Source of the DNA: Cellulomonas carbonis
GTDB lineage: Bacteria > Actinomycetota > Actinomycetes > Actinomycetales > Cellulomonadaceae
Assembly (NCBI RefSeq): GCF_014636275.1
Contig: NZ_BMEB01000002.1
Span: 806,001-870,000 of the forward strand
Length of the DNA stretch: 64,000 nucleotides
Direction of reading: 5' to 3'
Part shown: positions 1 to 10,024 of the stretch, one piece after another
Layout of the letters: each line of letters opens with the position of its first letter
How positions within the stretch are numbered: position 1 is the first letter of the stretch
Position numbers and translations under genes: made by a program
Notes under the pieces: model-generated
Seen by the model: only the letters and a program-made list of their open reading frames with translations
What the model was told of the DNA's origin: nothing
The model's database searches: none

Positions 1-1
1 G

Positions 2-589
2 ACCGACCTGCTCGGCCGCACGAGCGTCCCGGGCCTGTACGCCGCGGGCGAGGTCGCGTGCACGGGGGTCCACGGCGCCAACCGGCTCGCGTCGAACTCG
101 CTGCTCGAGGGGCTGGTCTTCGGGCACCGGGCCGCGGAGCACGTCGCCGACCACGTGGCGGGTCTGGCCGGCGGCGGCACCGGCGGCGGCGCGGACGTCG
201 AGCCCGTGGACCGTGCGGGCGACGCGGCCCTCGTCGCGGCGACCGTCCGCAACCGGATCCAGCGCCTGGCGCAGCAGGGTCCGGGCGTCATCCGCAACGG
301 ACCCGCGCTCGCCACGGCCGCGCAGGGGCTCGCGGGGATCCCGACGCGTGCGCACGCGGTCCCGGGCGTCGTCGCGGCCCCGCAGACGGCCGAGTGGGAG
401 ACGACGAACCTGCACCAGGTCGCCGTCGTGCTCACCGAGGCCGCCGCGATGCGCACCGAGTCGCGCGGCGGGCACTTCCGCGAGGACTTCCCCGCGCGCG
501 AGCCCTCGTGGCGGCGGCGGCTCGTGGGGCGCCTCGACGCCGACGGCACGCTCGTGTGGCGCGACCGGCCGGTGGACGAGCCGACCTGA
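2..589 (+). CDS. nadB: L-aspartate oxidase, C-terminal part (truncated by window start)
   Basis: Flavoenzyme that oxidises L-aspartate to iminoaspartate, the first step of de novo NAD synthesis. Only the C-terminal ~195 residues are present. The first visible segment carries the FAD-domain ending of the succinate dehydrogenase/fumarate reductase flavoprotein family ([20 protein letters not shown], then [11 protein letters not shown]), followed by a helical C-terminal domain ending in DEPT before TGA. The frame is open from base 2, so the start lies upstream of the window. nadC follows 440 bp downstream on the same strand, which supports nadB over other family members. A rhodanese gene on the opposite strand sits between the two. 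Confidence 0.9.
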   Translation, partial: TDLLGRTSVPGLYAAGEVACTGVHGANRLASNSLLEGLVFGHRAAEHVADHVAGLAGGGTGGGADVEPVDRAGDAALVAATVRNRIQRLAQQGPGVIRNGPALATAAQGLAGIPTRAHAVPGVVAAPQTAEWETTNLHQVAVVLTEAAAMRTESRGGHFREDFPAREPSWRRRLVGRLDADGTLVWRDRPVDEPT

Positions 590-617
590 GGCGCGGGGCG
601 GCCGCGTCAGCGCGTGG

Positions 618-953
618 TCAGGACCGGCCGGGGACGTGCACGGGGTACCCGCGCGCGACCCACTCGGCCGTGCCACCGGCCACGTTGACGACGTCGTACC
701 CCTGCTGACCGAGCCACGCCGCGGCCTGGCCCGAGCGGCCGCCCGAGTGGCACACGAGCAGGACCTGGCCGGACAGGCCCGTGACCTCGCCGACGCGCTC
801 GACGAGCTGCGACAGCGGCACGTTCACCGCACCGGGCACGTGCCCGCCCGCGAACTCGTGCTCCTCGCGCACGTCGACGACGTGCGGCGCCTCGTGCCTG
901 GGGTCGGCCTGCGCGAGCCGCCGGTGCAGCTCGGTGACGTCGATCTCGTGCAC
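618..953 (-). CDS. Rhodanese-like sulfurtransferase domain protein
   Basis: Single-domain rhodanese of about 111 residues. The active-site loop is visible as [14 protein letters not shown], with the catalytic Cys in a six-residue CHSGGR loop typical of sulfurtransferases, and the CH2-type [16 protein letters not shown] motif lies upstream. The GTG at 953 is chosen because GAGGAGG lies just before it; a longer reading frame up to 1040 would overlap the nadC promoter. It lies antisense between nadB and nadC and converges on nadB. A link to NAD synthesis, for instance repair of NadA-type iron-sulfur enzymes, is only a guess from position. Confidence 0.85.
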   Translation of the reverse strand: MHEIDVTELHRRLAQADPRHEAPHVVDVREEHEFAGGHVPGAVNVPLSQLVERVGEVTGLSGQVLLVCHSGGRSGQAAAWLGQQGYDVVNVAGGTAEWVARGYPVHVPGRS

Positions 954-1027
954 GGGTCCTCCTCGTCGTCGGTGGCCGGCGCGCCCGACCGCGGACCAGT
1001 CTGCGTCACCTGCCCTACGGTGTCCGC

Positions 1028-2011
1028 GTGGAGAGCGCACCGACCCCGACCCGCACGACCGCGACGGCCCTCGGCCTCGACGCCGACCGCCTCGCGGCGC
1101 TCGTCGCGACGGCCCTGACCGAGGACCTCGGCGAGGCGCCGGGCCGGGACGTCACGACGCAGGCGACGGTCTCGCGCGACGAGGAGGGCACCGCGCACGT
1201 CGTCGCGCGGGCCGACGGCGTCGTCGCGGGCCTGCCCGCGGTCGCGGAGGTGCTGCGCCAGGTGGCCGGCCGCCTCGACCTCCCCGCGCCGTCGGTCACG
1301 CAGCGGGCCGCCGACGGCGACGCGGTGGCCGCGGGCCAGGTGCTCGCCGTCCTCGAGGGCAGGGTCCAGGTGCTCCTCGTCGCCGAGCGCACGCTGCTCA
1401 ACCTGGTGTCCCGCGCGTCCGGGGTCGCGACCCACACGCGCCGCTGGGCCGACGCGCTCGCGGGCTCGGGCGCGACGGTCCTCGACACCCGCAAGACGAC
1501 CCCGGGCCTGCGCGACCTCGAGAAGTACGCGGTGCGGTGCGGCGGCGGGACGAACAAGCGCATGGGCCTGCACGACGTCGCGATGGTCAAGGACAACCAC
1601 GTCGTCGCGGCGGGCTCGGTGACCGCGGCCGTCGCGGCCGTGCGGCACGCGTTCCCGGACGTCGCGATCCAGGTCGAGGCCGACACGATGGAGCAGGCGC
1701 TCGAGGCGGTGGACGCCGGCGCACGCTTCCTGCTCCTGGACAACATGCCGGCGCCGGTCCTGCGCGAGGTCGTCGCCGCGGTGCGCGCGCGCGAGCCCGA
1801 GGTCGGACGCGTCGAGCTCGAGGCCACGGGCAACCTCACGCTCGAGCGTGCGGGCGAGGTCGCCGCCACCGGCGTCGACTTCCTCTCGGTCGGTGCCCTC
1901 ACGCACTCGTCCCCGATCCTCGACGTCGCGCTCGACCTCGTCGCGCGCGGGGCCTCGGCCACGGGTGCCCGCGACGCGGGTGCGCCCGGGTCGGACCTGC
2001 GCGCTGGCTAG
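1028..2011 (+). CDS. nadC: Nicotinate-nucleotide pyrophosphorylase (carboxylating), QAPRTase
   Basis: Converts quinolinate and PRPP to nicotinate mononucleotide, CO2 and PPi in NAD synthesis. The 327-residue protein has the type II phosphoribosyltransferase signatures: DVTTQA near the N-terminus, the quinolinate-binding stretch [15 protein letters not shown], and the C-terminal [13 protein letters not shown] barrel strand. Length is normal for the family with a slightly extended C-terminus. The GTG start has no Shine-Dalgarno sequence but has TACGGT at 1016-1021, six bases before it, so the mRNA is probably leaderless. It ends nine bases before lysS. Confidence 0.95.
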   Translation: MESAPTPTRTTATALGLDADRLAALVATALTEDLGEAPGRDVTTQATVSRDEEGTAHVVARADGVVAGLPAVAEVLRQVAGRLDLPAPSVTQRAADGDAVAAGQVLAVLEGRVQVLLVAERTLLNLVSRASGVATHTRRWADALAGSGATVLDTRKTTPGLRDLEKYAVRCGGGTNKRMGLHDVAMVKDNHVVAAGSVTAAVAAVRHAFPDVAIQVEADTMEQALEAVDAGARFLLLDNMPAPVLREVVAAVRAREPEVGRVELEATGNLTLERAGEVAATGVDFLSVGALTHSSPILDVALDLVARGASATGARDAGAPGSDLRAG

Positions 2012-2020
2012 ACTCGCGCG

Positions 2021-3535
2021 GTGACCACGGCCGACAGCACCCCCACCGCCGCCGAGGACGACCTCCCCGAGCAGATGCGTGTCCGGCGCGAGAAGCGCGA
2101 GCGCATCCTCGCCGAGGGCGGCGAGGCGTACCCCGTGGGCGTCCCCGTGACGCACACCATCGCCGCGGTGCGGGCCGCGCACGCCGACCTCGCCGCGGGC
2201 GAGGAGACCGACGTCGTCGTCGGCGTCGCGGGTCGCGTGGTGTTCCTGCGGAACACGGGCAAGCTGTGCTTCGCGACCGTGCAGGACGGCGAGGGCAACC
2301 GTCTCCAGCTCATGCTGAGCCAGGCCGTCGTGGGCGAGGACGCGCTCGCGCGGTTCAAGGCCGACGTCGACCTCGGCGACCACCTCTTCGCGCGCGGCCG
2401 CGTGATCAGCTCGCGGCGCGGCGAGCTGAGCGTGTTCGCCGACGAGTGGCGCCTCGCCGCGAAGGCCCTGCGCCCGCTCCCGGTGCTGCACAAGGACCTC
2501 TCGGAGGAGGCGCGGGTCCGGCGCCGCTACGTCGACCTCATCGTGCGCCCCGCGGCGCGCGACACGGTCCGGCTCCGGGCGGCGGTCCTCCGCTCGCTGC
2601 GCGACAACTTCCACCGGCGCGGCTACCTCGAGGTCGAGACGCCGATGCTCCAGGTCCAGGCCGGCGGGGCGGCCGCGCGCCCCTTCACGACGCACATGAA
2701 CGCGTTCGACCTCGACCTGTTCCTGCGCATCGCACCCGAGCTCTTCCTCAAGCGTGCCGTCGTCGGCGGCGTCGAGCGCGTGTTCGAGATCAACCGCAGC
2801 TTCCGCAACGAGGGGGCCGACTCGACGCACTCGCCCGAGTTCGCGACGCTCGAGGCCTACGAGGCGTACGGCGACTACGACACGATGGCCGAGCTCACGC
2901 GTGACCTCGTCCAGACGGCCGCGCTCGACGCGCTCGGCACGACGACGGTGACCCTCGCCGACGGCACCGAGTACGACCTCGGCGGCGAGTGGACCGCGCT
3001 GAGCCTGTACGGGTCGCTCTCGGAGGCGATCGGCGAGGAGATCACGCCGCAGACGTCCGTCGAGCACCTCATGCCGCTGGTCGAGAGGTTCGACCTGCAG
3101 ATCGACCCGAAGCGGATGAACCACGGCAAGCTCGTCGAGGAGCTGTGGGAGCACCACGTCGGCGACCACCTGCACGCGCCGACCTTCGTGCGGGACTTCC
3201 CGGTCGACACGAGCCCGCTCACGCGCGACCACCGCAGCATCCCGGGCGCGGTCGAGAAGTGGGACCTCTACATCCGCGGGATCGAGACGGCGACGGCGTA
3301 CTCCGAGCTCGTCGACCCGGTCGTGCAGCGCACGCGTTTCGAGGCGCAGGCGCGCCTCGCGGCGGCGGGCGACGACGAGGCGATGCCGCTCGACGAGGAC
3401 TTCCTCGAGGCGATGGAGCACGCGATGCCGCCCGCGGGCGGGATGGGGATGGGCATCGACCGCCTGCTGATGGCGCTCACCGGCCTGAATATCCGCGAGA
3501 CGATCCTCTTCCCGCTCGTGAAGCCGATCGCCTGA
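2021..3535 (+). CDS. lysS: Lysyl-tRNA synthetase, class II
   Basis: Charges tRNA-Lys with lysine. The 504-residue protein has an N-terminal OB-fold anticodon-binding domain (about residues 60-165, including [21 protein letters not shown]) and a class II catalytic core with motif 2 ([20 protein letters not shown]) and motif 3 ([15 protein letters not shown]). The GTG start is six bases after TAGACT (2009-2014), which overlaps the end of nadC, so it has its own leaderless promoter rather than relying on nadC read-through. Confidence 0.97.
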   Translation: MTTADSTPTAAEDDLPEQMRVRREKRERILAEGGEAYPVGVPVTHTIAAVRAAHADLAAGEETDVVVGVAGRVVFLRNTGKLCFATVQDGEGNRLQLMLSQAVVGEDALARFKADVDLGDHLFARGRVISSRRGELSVFADEWRLAAKALRPLPVLHKDLSEEARVRRRYVDLIVRPAARDTVRLRAAVLRSLRDNFHRRGYLEVETPMLQVQAGGAAARPFTTHMNAFDLDLFLRIAPELFLKRAVVGGVERVFEINRSFRNEGADSTHSPEFATLEAYEAYGDYDTMAELTRDLVQTAALDALGTTTVTLADGTEYDLGGEWTALSLYGSLSEAIGEEITPQTSVEHLMPLVERFDLQIDPKRMNHGKLVEELWEHHVGDHLHAPTFVRDFPVDTSPLTRDHRSIPGAVEKWDLYIRGIETATAYSELVDPVVQRTRFEAQARLAAAGDDEAMPLDEDFLEAMEHAMPPAGGMGMGIDRLLMALTGLNIRETILFPLVKPIA

Positions 3536-3623
3536 GGGCGCCGCAGCTCGGGGCCCGTCGGGTCCGGTCCGGCGAGGTGACCGACGGTCCGGTCGGCCAG
3601 GTGCGGGCCGTACGATGCGGGGC

Positions 3624-3791
3624 GTGGACGGCTTCCTCGACGTGCTCTTCGCGCTCGCACCCTCGGTCGGTGTGGGCCTGGTCTTCTGGTTCGTCATCCG
3701 TGCCGTGATCCACGCGGACCGCCGCGAGCGCGAGGCGATCGCACGCCTCGAGGCCGCCGAGCGCTCCGAGAACGCGCGCCAGGCGCGCTGA
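3624..3791 (+). CDS. Small single-pass membrane protein of unknown function
   Basis: Fifty-five residues when started at GTG 3624. An N-terminal hydrophobic helix (about residues 4-30, LFALAPSVGVGLVFWFVIRA) is followed by a charged, probably helical tail rich in Arg, Glu and Ala. TACGAT at 3611-3616 lies seven bases before the GTG, matching the leaderless promoters elsewhere in the window; an in-frame ATG at 3615 overlaps that -10 box and is less likely. It sits between lysS and lsr2. No function can be assigned. Confidence 0.7.
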   Translation: MDGFLDVLFALAPSVGVGLVFWFVIRAVIHADRREREAIARLEAAERSENARQAR

Positions 3792-3926
3792 GTTCTTTGC
3801 CGCCGCGTCCGGCGACGCCGCGGGCGGACCCGATTACCGCGCGCGTCCCGGAGCGGGCGGACCACGGGAATCCCGGACCGATTCCTGCGCCCACGTCGTC
3901 GTCCCGGCCGCCGCGCCAGGCTTTCA

Positions 3927-4044
3927 GGACACGGTGTCCCGAAAAACGATGCGCTGCTTTTCTCGTGCAGCCCTTTCTTCACCGGTCCCGCACATCACCG
4001 ATTTGCCTTGCGTGGCGCGCTTTCCGCCGGGACAGGGGTATCGT
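3927..4044 (+). promoter_or_regulatory. lsr2 upstream region with palindrome, A/T tracts and -10 box
   Basis: The 291-bp gap before lsr2 is clearly less GC-rich than its surroundings. It holds a 13-bp palindrome GGACACGGTGTCC (3927-3939), then GAAAA (3941-3945) and TTTTC (3958-3962) as an inverted pair, and a likely -10 box TATCGT at 4039-4044. A/T-rich tracts of this kind are what Lsr2 prefers, so autoregulation is a reasonable inference, not something shown here. Confidence 0.45.
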
Positions 4045-4082
4045 CTCGCTTGTCCTGACCATGTAACCGGAAGAAGAAACCG

Positions 4083-4418
4083 ATGGCACAGAAGGTTCAG
4101 GTCGTCCTTCTCGACGACCTCGACGGTGGGACGGCGGACGAGACGGTCTCGTTCTCGCTCGACGGCGTCTCCTATGAGATCGACCTCAGCTCCGAGAATG
4201 CGTCGAAGCTCCGTGACTCGTTCGCGGAATGGGTCGGGCACGCGCGCCGCGTCGGCGGCCGCTCGGGCGGCGGTCGTTCGCGGCGGTCGGGCGGTTCCAG
4301 CCGGGCGTCCGGCGGCAACAGCGGCGAGATCCGCGAGTGGGCCCGCGCGAACGGCTTCACCGTGAGCGAGCGCGGTCGCATCCCCGCCGAGGTGAAGGCC
4401 GCGTTCGACGCGCGCTGA
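4083..4418 (+). CDS. lsr2: Lsr2 nucleoid-associated protein
   Basis: Actinobacterial H-NS-like protein that bridges DNA and silences AT-rich genes. The 111 residues show the canonical layout: an N-terminal oligomerisation domain (AQKVQVVLLDDLDGG... to about residue 58), a flexible Gly/Ser/Arg linker (about 59-80), and a C-terminal DNA-binding domain with IREWARANGFTVSERGRIP, including the RGR AT-hook-like minor-groove motif. The start is supported by GGAAGAAG upstream of ATG. It is followed by a repeat array and a strong hairpin shared with the convergent xyl operon. Confidence 0.96.
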   Translation: MAQKVQVVLLDDLDGGTADETVSFSLDGVSYEIDLSSENASKLRDSFAEWVGHARRVGGRSGGGRSRRSGGSSRASGGNSGEIREWARANGFTVSERGRIPAEVKAAFDAR

Positions 4419-4426
4419 GGCGCGGG

Positions 4427-4525
4427 CCCGACACGACGGCCGCGACACGACGGCCCCTGCACGACGGGCCTGACACGACAGGGTCCGACACGACAGGGCC
4501 CGACACGGCAGGGCGCGAGACGACG
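4427..4525. repeat. Seven-copy degenerate 14-15 bp tandem repeat downstream of lsr2
   Basis: The heptamer ACACGAC (with single changes) starts at 4431, 4445, 4459, 4473, 4488, 4503 and 4518, so spacing is 14, 14, 14, 15, 15, 15 bp. Units follow the pattern cc(c/t)gACACGAC(g/a)gg. It begins about nine bases after the lsr2 stop and runs into the terminator hairpin. Confidence 0.85.
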
Positions 4526-4560
4526 GAGCCCCCGGCAGCCGGGCTGCCGGGGGCTCCGTC
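4522..4560. terminator. Bidirectional hairpin terminator between lsr2 and xylB
   Basis: Perfect inverted repeat with 18-bp arms (GACGGAGCCCCCGGCAGC and its complement) and a 3-base loop. It lies between two convergent genes, so it probably ends transcription from both sides. No U-tract is seen, as usual in such GC-rich genomes. Confidence 0.85.
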
Positions 4561-4583
4561 GTGCGTGCCGACGTCCGACGCGG

Positions 4584-6056
4584 TCAGACGTCGCCGTCGC
4601 GCCGGTCGAGCGTGAGCTCGCGTGCGCGGGCGTACTGCTCGCGCACGTGGGTCGCGGCAGGAGCCGTGAAGGTCTCCTCGCCCGACGCCGCCCAGTCGGG
4701 TGCCGCGGCCGACGCGTCGTCGGCCGCCGCGAGCACCCACGCGGCCTGACGGGCGGCGCCGTCGGCGACGTACTCACCCGGCTCGGGCACGACGACGTCG
4801 AGCCCCAGCACGGCCGGTGCGATGCGCCGCACGGCCTCGGAGCGGGCCCCGCCGCCGATGAGCCGCACGCGCTCGACGGGGACCCCCTGCGCGCGCAGCG
4901 CGTCGAGCCCGTCGGCGAGCGCGCAGAGCATGCCCTCGACCGCGGCGCGCGCGAGGTGCCCGGGCGTCGTCGTCGAGAGCCGCAGCCCGTGCAGCGACCC
5001 GGTCGCGTCGGGCTTGTTCGGCGTCCGCTCACCCTCGAGGTACGGCACGAGGACGAGCCCGTCGGCGCCCGCGGGTGCGGCGAGGGCGAGGTCGCTCAGC
5101 CCCGCGTGGTCGACGCCGAGCATGCGCGCCGCCGCGTCGAGGACGCGCGACGCGTTGAGCGTGCACACGAGCGGCAGGTAGACGCCCGTCGCGTCGGCGA
5201 AGCCCGTGACGAGCCCGGACGCGTCGGTCGTGGGCGCGGACGCGACCGCCGACACGACGCCCGACGTCCCGATGGAGATCGTGACGTCGCCGGGGCGCAT
5301 GCCCAGCCCGAGCGCGGCCGCCGCGTTGTCGCCCGCACCGGGGCCGACCAGCAGCCGGCCACCGGGACGCTCGACGACCGCGGCGGTCTCGGACGGCCCG
5401 GCGACGCGCGGGAGCACGACGTCGTCCCGCCCGAGCGCGAGGCGCAGCAGGTCCGGCCGGTACGCCTCCTGCGTGGGTGACCAGTACCCGGTCCCCGACG
5501 CGTCCGACCGGTCCGTGACCAGCGCCGTGAGGTCGCGCGACCCCGCGGGCGCCGTGCCGTGACCCGCGAGGCACCACGTGAGCCAGTCGTGCGGGAGCGC
5601 GACGGCCGCGACGCGCGCCGCGTTCTCCGGCTCCGCGTCGCGCAGCCAGCGCAGCTTGGTCGCGGTGATCGACGCCACCGGGACGGACCCGGTCGCCGTC
5701 GCCCACGCGGCCGCACCGCGCTCGACGTCGCCGTCACCGAGCTCGGCGACCAGGTCCGCCGCCGCCGACGCGGAGCGCGTGTCGTTCCACAGCAGCGCCG
5801 GGCGCACCACCTCGCCGTCGGCGTCGAGCGCGACCATGCCGTGCTGCTGACCGCCGACGGCGACCGCCGCGACGTCGTCCAGCCCGCCGGCCTGCTCGAC
5901 GGCCTCCTCGAGCGCCGTCCACCAGTGACGGGGGTGGACCTCCGTGCCGTCGGGGTGCGCGGCGCGGCCGGAGCGCACGAGCGCCCCGGTCGCGGCGTCC
6001 CGCACGACGACCTTGCACGACTGGGTGGAGGAGTCCACCCCCGCCACGAGCGCCAT
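4584..6056 (-). CDS. xylB: Xylulokinase
   Basis: Phosphorylates D-xylulose to xylulose 5-phosphate, feeding the pentose phosphate pathway. A 490-residue FGGY-family kinase: N-terminal [18 protein letters not shown]-binding strand, GGQQHGMV and LWNDTRS sugar-site motifs, the [10 protein letters not shown] segment, and the C-terminal [12 protein letters not shown] motif. It starts with ATG at 6056, overlapping the xylA stop by one base (TGATG), so translation is probably coupled to xylA. The operon ends at the hairpin 4522-4560. Confidence 0.95.
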   Translation of the reverse strand: MALVAGVDSSTQSCKVVVRDAATGALVRSGRAAHPDGTEVHPRHWWTALEEAVEQAGGLDDVAAVAVGGQQHGMVALDADGEVVRPALLWNDTRSASAAADLVAELGDGDVERGAAAWATATGSVPVASITATKLRWLRDAEPENAARVAAVALPHDWLTWCLAGHGTAPAGSRDLTALVTDRSDASGTGYWSPTQEAYRPDLLRLALGRDDVVLPRVAGPSETAAVVERPGGRLLVGPGAGDNAAAALGLGMRPGDVTISIGTSGVVSAVASAPTTDASGLVTGFADATGVYLPLVCTLNASRVLDAAARMLGVDHAGLSDLALAAPAGADGLVLVPYLEGERTPNKPDATGSLHGLRLSTTTPGHLARAAVEGMLCALADGLDALRAQGVPVERVRLIGGGARSEAVRRIAPAVLGLDVVVPEPGEYVADGAARQAAWVLAAADDASAAAPDWAASGEETFTAPAATHVREQYARARELTLDRRDGDV

Positions 6057-7243
6057 CAGCGTGCGCCGAGGGCGTGCTCGAGCGCGAGCTGGTTGAGCCG
6101 CACGAAGTGGAACCCGCGGGCGGCCACGGCGTCGACGTCGAGCTCCTCGAACGCGGAGCGGTCGGCCAGCAGGTCCGCGACCGTCTCGCCGTCGCCCAGC
6201 GTGGGCTGCGACAGCTCGAGGACGCCCGACGCCTCGAGGGCCTCCTGGACCTCGGGGTCGGCACGGAACGCGAGCGCACGCTCCTTGAGCAGGATGTACG
6301 TGGCCATGTTGGCCGCGGCCGACTCCCACACGCCCTCGACGTCCTCGGTGCGCGAGGGCTTGTAGTCGAAGTGGACGGGGCCCTCGTAGCGCGGGCCGCC
6401 ACCCGGGAAGCCGTTCTCGAGGAGGTCGACGGTCGCGAATGCGGAGAACAGGTCGCCGTGGCCGAAGACGAGGTCCTGGTCGTACTTGATGGACCGCTGG
6501 CCGTTGAGGTCGATGTGGAAGAGCTTGTCGGACCACAGCGCCTGCGCGAGGCCCGTCGTGTAGTTCAGGCCCGCCATCTGCTCGTGCCCGACCTCGGGGT
6601 TGAGGCCGACGATGTCGCCGTTCTCGAGCTCGGCGATGAATGCCAGCGCGTGGCCCACGGTCGGCAGCAGGATGTCGCCGCGGGGCTCGTTCGGCTTGGG
6701 CTCGAGCGCGATGCGCAGGTCGTAGCCCTTCTCCTTGATGTATGCGGCGACGGTGTCGATGCCCTCGGCATAACGCTCGTGCGCGGCGAACAGGTCCTTC
6801 GCGGCGTCGTACTCGGCGCCCTCGCGGCCGCCCCACATGACGAACGTCTTCGCGCCCAGGTCGGCGGCGAGGTCGACGTTCCGGAGGATCTTCCGCAGGC
6901 CGTAGCGGCGGACGCGGCGGTCGTTCGACGTGAATGCCCCGTCCTTGAAGATGGGGTGGCTGAACGTGTTGGTCGTGACCATCTCGACCTCGACGCCGGT
7001 GTCCGCGAGCGCCTTCTTGAAGCGCTCGAGGATCCGGTCGCGCTCGGCCGTGTCGGAGCCGAACGGGACGACGTCGTCGTCGTGGAACGTCACGTAGGAC
7101 GCGCCGAGCTCGGCCAGGCGGTGGACGGACTCGACCGGGTCCAGGTCGGGGCGGGTCGCGTCGCCGAACTGGTCGCGGGCGGACCATCCGACGGTCCACA
7201 GACCGAACGAGAACTTGTCCTCAGGGGTGGGCTTGCGCACCAT
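6056..7243 (-). CDS. xylA: Xylose isomerase
   Basis: Interconverts D-xylose and D-xylulose using two divalent metals in a TIM barrel. The 395-residue protein is of the short class I actinobacterial type. Visible motifs are [10 protein letters not shown] (active-site His), [20 protein letters not shown], the metal-binding [26 protein letters not shown] and HIDLNGQ. GAGGAGA precedes the ATG. It is the first gene of the xylAB operon, divergent from the ROK regulator. Confidence 0.97.
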   Translation of the reverse strand: MVRKPTPEDKFSFGLWTVGWSARDQFGDATRPDLDPVESVHRLAELGASYVTFHDDDVVPFGSDTAERDRILERFKKALADTGVEVEMVTTNTFSHPIFKDGAFTSNDRRVRRYGLRKILRNVDLAADLGAKTFVMWGGREGAEYDAAKDLFAAHERYAEGIDTVAAYIKEKGYDLRIALEPKPNEPRGDILLPTVGHALAFIAELENGDIVGLNPEVGHEQMAGLNYTTGLAQALWSDKLFHIDLNGQRSIKYDQDLVFGHGDLFSAFATVDLLENGFPGGGPRYEGPVHFDYKPSRTEDVEGVWESAAANMATYILLKERALAFRADPEVQEALEASGVLELSQPTLGDGETVADLLADRSAFEELDVDAVAARGFHFVRLNQLALEHALGAR

Positions 7244-7277
7244 CTGCGTCTCTCCTCGGGAGGGGCCGCGACGGCGC

Positions 7278-7328
7278 GACCCTGGTTTGTTGTATGGATG
7301 AACTTATGCGCTCCAGGGCGCTAGGGTC
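7278..7328. promoter_or_regulatory. Divergent xylA/ROK promoter with likely repressor operator
   Basis: The 90-bp gap between xylA and the regulator holds an A/T-rich core, TTTGTTGTATGGATGAAC (7286-7303), which stands out from its surroundings. It is flanked by inverted repeats: CCCTGG (7280-7285) with CCAGGG (7313-7318), and GACCCT (7278-7283) with AGGGTC (7323-7328). TAGGGT (7322-7327) is the leaderless -10 box of the regulator. The TTTGTTG half resembles known XylR operators; binding is inferred. Confidence 0.6.
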
Positions 7329-7333
7329 AAGGC

Positions 7334-8557
7334 ATGCGCGCCGTCGACCCCGCACGCCAGGCCAGCCTGCGCCGGCACAACCTCGGACTCGTCCTCCGCC
7401 ACGTCGTCGACGCACCCGTCGCACCGTCGCGCGCGGACATCGCGGCGGCGACCGGGCTCACGCGCGCGACCGTCTCGGCGCTCGTCGACCGGCTCGTGGC
7501 GGCGCGCCTCGTCGCCGAGCTGCCGCCCGTCGCGGCGCAGCGCGCCGGCCGTCCCGCGGTGCCGCTGCGCGCCGCGTCGGGGACCGTGCTCGCCGTCGGG
7601 CTCGAGGTGAACGTCGACTACCTCGGTGCGCGCGTGCTCGACCTCGCGGGCGACGTGGTCGCCGAGCGCGTCGAGCACGACGACTTCCGGGGGAGCGACC
7701 CGGCCGAGGTCCTGCGCCGCCTCGACGCGCTGGGGTCCGGGCTCGTGGCGCCGCACGAGGCCGACGGGGCGACGGTCGTGGGCTCCGCGCTCGCGCTGCC
7801 CGGCCTCGTGGACCGCGTCACCGGGCCGCTGCGCGTCGCGCCCAACCTCGGCTGGCGCGACGTCGACGTCGTCGGCCTGCTCGGACGCGACGCCGCGCAC
7901 GCCCCCTGGCTCGGCAACGAGGCCAACCTCGCGGCCCGCGCCGAGGCCCGCGCGCGGCGGCTCGCGCCCGACGACGGCGCCAGCAGCTTCGTCTACGTCT
8001 CGGGCGAGGTCGGCATCGGTGCCGCCATCGTGCTCGACGGCGCGATCTTCCCCGGTCGCCACGGCTGGAGCGGTGAGGTCGGCCACACCGTCCTGGACAT
8101 GGACGCCGCGGACGCGACGGCCCCGGTCTCGGCGGCACGCGGCCACCGGCCCGGGACGCTCGAGGCGTACGCGGGCCAGGACGCGATCCTCGCGCGCGCC
8201 GGCCTGCCCGCGGACGCGTCGGTCGAGGACCTGCGCCGCTCGGCCGACGCGGGTGACGCGCGCACGCTCGAGGCGCTCGAGGTCGCCGGTCGCGCGCTGG
8301 GCGTCGCGCTCGCCAACGTCGTCAACGTGGTCGACGTCGAGCAGGTCGTGCTCGGCGGCACGCACGCGGTGCTCGTCGACCACCTGCGCGAGCCACTCGA
8401 GCGCGAGCTCGCCCGCGGCGTCATCTCGGCGCCCTGGTCGCCCGTGGCGGTGGACGTCGCGCGCGCGGGCCCGTACCCCGCGCTCAGCGGTGCGGCGCTG
8501 AGCCGCCTGCACGCCGTGGTCGAGGACCCCTCGACGTGGGGTCCGCTCGCGGACTGA
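7334..8557 (+). CDS. xylR: ROK-family transcriptional regulator, probable xylose repressor
   Basis: A 407-residue ROK protein. Residues about 8-75 form a winged helix-turn-helix ([21 protein letters not shown]), and the rest is a sugar-kinase-like ROK domain. The usual HExGH-type zinc motif region appears as [13 protein letters not shown], but the following Cys cluster of many ROK repressors is reduced to [20 protein letters not shown], so the structural zinc may be missing. It lies divergent from xylAB, which fits control by xylose. TAGGGT six bases before ATG indicates a leaderless mRNA. Confidence 0.88.
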   Translation: MRAVDPARQASLRRHNLGLVLRHVVDAPVAPSRADIAAATGLTRATVSALVDRLVAARLVAELPPVAAQRAGRPAVPLRAASGTVLAVGLEVNVDYLGARVLDLAGDVVAERVEHDDFRGSDPAEVLRRLDALGSGLVAPHEADGATVVGSALALPGLVDRVTGPLRVAPNLGWRDVDVVGLLGRDAAHAPWLGNEANLAARAEARARRLAPDDGASSFVYVSGEVGIGAAIVLDGAIFPGRHGWSGEVGHTVLDMDAADATAPVSAARGHRPGTLEAYAGQDAILARAGLPADASVEDLRRSADAGDARTLEALEVAGRALGVALANVVNVVDVEQVVLGGTHAVLVDHLREPLERELARGVISAPWSPVAVDVARAGPYPALSGAALSRLHAVVEDPSTWGPLAD

Positions 8558-8655
8558 GCCTGTCCGGCCGTCGACGCGCGAGCACGGGCGTCCGCGCGGA
8601 TCATCGATACTGGGGACCGATCCCCCGACGACGGACCTGTGTGAGGAGTGCGCCC

Positions 8656-9945
8656 GTGAGCCTGGACCAGCCGCGCGTCGCGATGCTGTCCGTGCACACG
8701 TCGCCCCTCGACCAGCCCGGCACGGGGGACGCGGGCGGCATGAACGTCTACGTCACCGACCTCGCGCGCGCGCTCGCGGCACGCGGCGCGCAGGTCGAGA
8801 TCTTCACGCGGGCGACGACGTCGCGCCTGCCCGAGACCGTGCCCATGGACGACGGCGTGCTCGTCCGGCACGTCCCCGCGGGGCCGTACGAGGGCCTGGA
8901 CAAGAACGACCTCCCGGGACAGCTGTGCGCGTTCACCGCGGGCGTCCTGCGCACGGGGGCGGCGCGCGCACGAGGCTGGTACGACGTCGTCCACTCGCAC
9001 TACTGGCTGTCCGGCCAGGTCGGCTGGCTCGCGGCCGACCGCTGGGACGTGCCGCTGATCCACACGATGCACACCCTCGCGAAGGTCAAGAACGCCGCGC
9101 TCGCCCCGGGCGACCGCCCCGAGCCCGTCGGCCGCGTCATCGGCGAGGAGCAGGTCGTCGCCGCCGCGCACGCGCTCGTCGCGAGCACCGCCGAGGAGGC
9201 GGGCGATCTCGTCGAGCTCTACGACGCCGACCCCGGTGCCGTGCACGTCGTCGCGCCCGGGGTCGACCTCGACCTCTTCCACGCCGACGTGCCCGCGGGC
9301 CCCGTCGACGCCGGCGCGCTCGCGGACGCGCAGCTGCGCGCCCGGCTCGCCGTCGGCCTCCCGCTCGACGAGCAGGTCGTGCTCTTCGCCGGACGCGTCC
9401 AGCCCCTCAAGGCGCCCGACGTCCTCGTGCGTGCGCTCGGCGAGATCGCGCGGCGCGGCCGCCCGGTGCCGCTGCTCGTCGTGCTCGGCGGGCCGAGCGG
9501 CAACCCGCGCGCCGTCGCCGAGCTGACCGAGCTCGCACGGTCGCTCGGCGTCGCGTCGCGCGTCGTCGTCCGCCCGCCCGTCGGGCGGCGCGAGCTCGGC
9601 GCCTGGTACCGCGCCGCGGACCTGGTCGCCGTCCCGTCGCGCTCGGAGTCGTTCGGGCTCGTCGCGGCCGAGGCCCAGGCGTGCGGGACCCCTGTCGTGG
9701 CGGCGGCCGTCGGCGGTCTGCGGACCGTCGTCGTCGACGGGGTGACGGGTGCGCTCGTGCGCGGGCACCGCGCTCCCGCGTGGGCCGACGCGCTCACGGG
9801 TCTGCTCGGCGACGCGCCCACGCGCTCGCGGCTCGCGCTCGGCGCGCTGCGGCACGGACGCCGGCTCGGCTGGGAGGCCGCGGCCGAGGCGATGGTCAAG
9901 GTCTACGACCTCGCGCACGACCGCGTGCGGCGCGGCGCGGCCTGA
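8656..9945 (+). CDS. mshA: D-inositol-3-phosphate glycosyltransferase (mycothiol synthesis)
   Basis: Transfers GlcNAc from UDP-GlcNAc to inositol 3-phosphate, the first committed step of mycothiol synthesis. A 429-residue GT4 enzyme with the MshA N-terminal signature ([21 protein letters not shown]), [23 protein letters not shown], the second-domain [14 protein letters not shown], and the donor-site [20 protein letters not shown]. The GTG at 8656 has GAGGAG eight bases before it; an in-frame start at 8536 would run back into the ROK gene. As in mycobacteria, it sits just before gpm and senX3-regX3. Confidence 0.94.
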   Translation: MSLDQPRVAMLSVHTSPLDQPGTGDAGGMNVYVTDLARALAARGAQVEIFTRATTSRLPETVPMDDGVLVRHVPAGPYEGLDKNDLPGQLCAFTAGVLRTGAARARGWYDVVHSHYWLSGQVGWLAADRWDVPLIHTMHTLAKVKNAALAPGDRPEPVGRVIGEEQVVAAAHALVASTAEEAGDLVELYDADPGAVHVVAPGVDLDLFHADVPAGPVDAGALADAQLRARLAVGLPLDEQVVLFAGRVQPLKAPDVLVRALGEIARRGRPVPLLVVLGGPSGNPRAVAELTELARSLGVASRVVVRPPVGRRELGAWYRAADLVAVPSRSESFGLVAAEAQACGTPVVAAAVGGLRTVVVDGVTGALVRGHRAPAWADALTGLLGDAPTRSRLALGALRHGRRLGWEAAAEAMVKVYDLAHDRVRRGAA

Positions 9946-10024
9946 CGTCCCGGGACCGTCCCGCGGACCGTCCGGGTCCCGGAGGGCCCAGCCGTCCCGC
10001 GCGGTCGTGGGGCAGGATTGGCCC

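Noticed and set aside
824..3982. Very long minus-strand open frame (over 1000 codons) opposite nadC-lysS
   Set aside because: Antisense shadow typical of GC-rich DNA; composition is Arg/His/Asp-rich with no domain, and the plus strand carries clear nadC and lysS.
6057..7199. N-terminal extension of the xylulokinase frame running through xylA
   Set aside because: The extension is out-of-frame xylA sequence. The kinase starts at ATG 6056, coupled to the xylA stop.
9950..9982. Terminator after mshA
   Set aside because: An 8-bp inverted repeat (CCGGGACC/GGTCCCGG) with a 17-base loop is present, but it is weaker than the other terminators and overlaps the gpmA promoter region; not counted.
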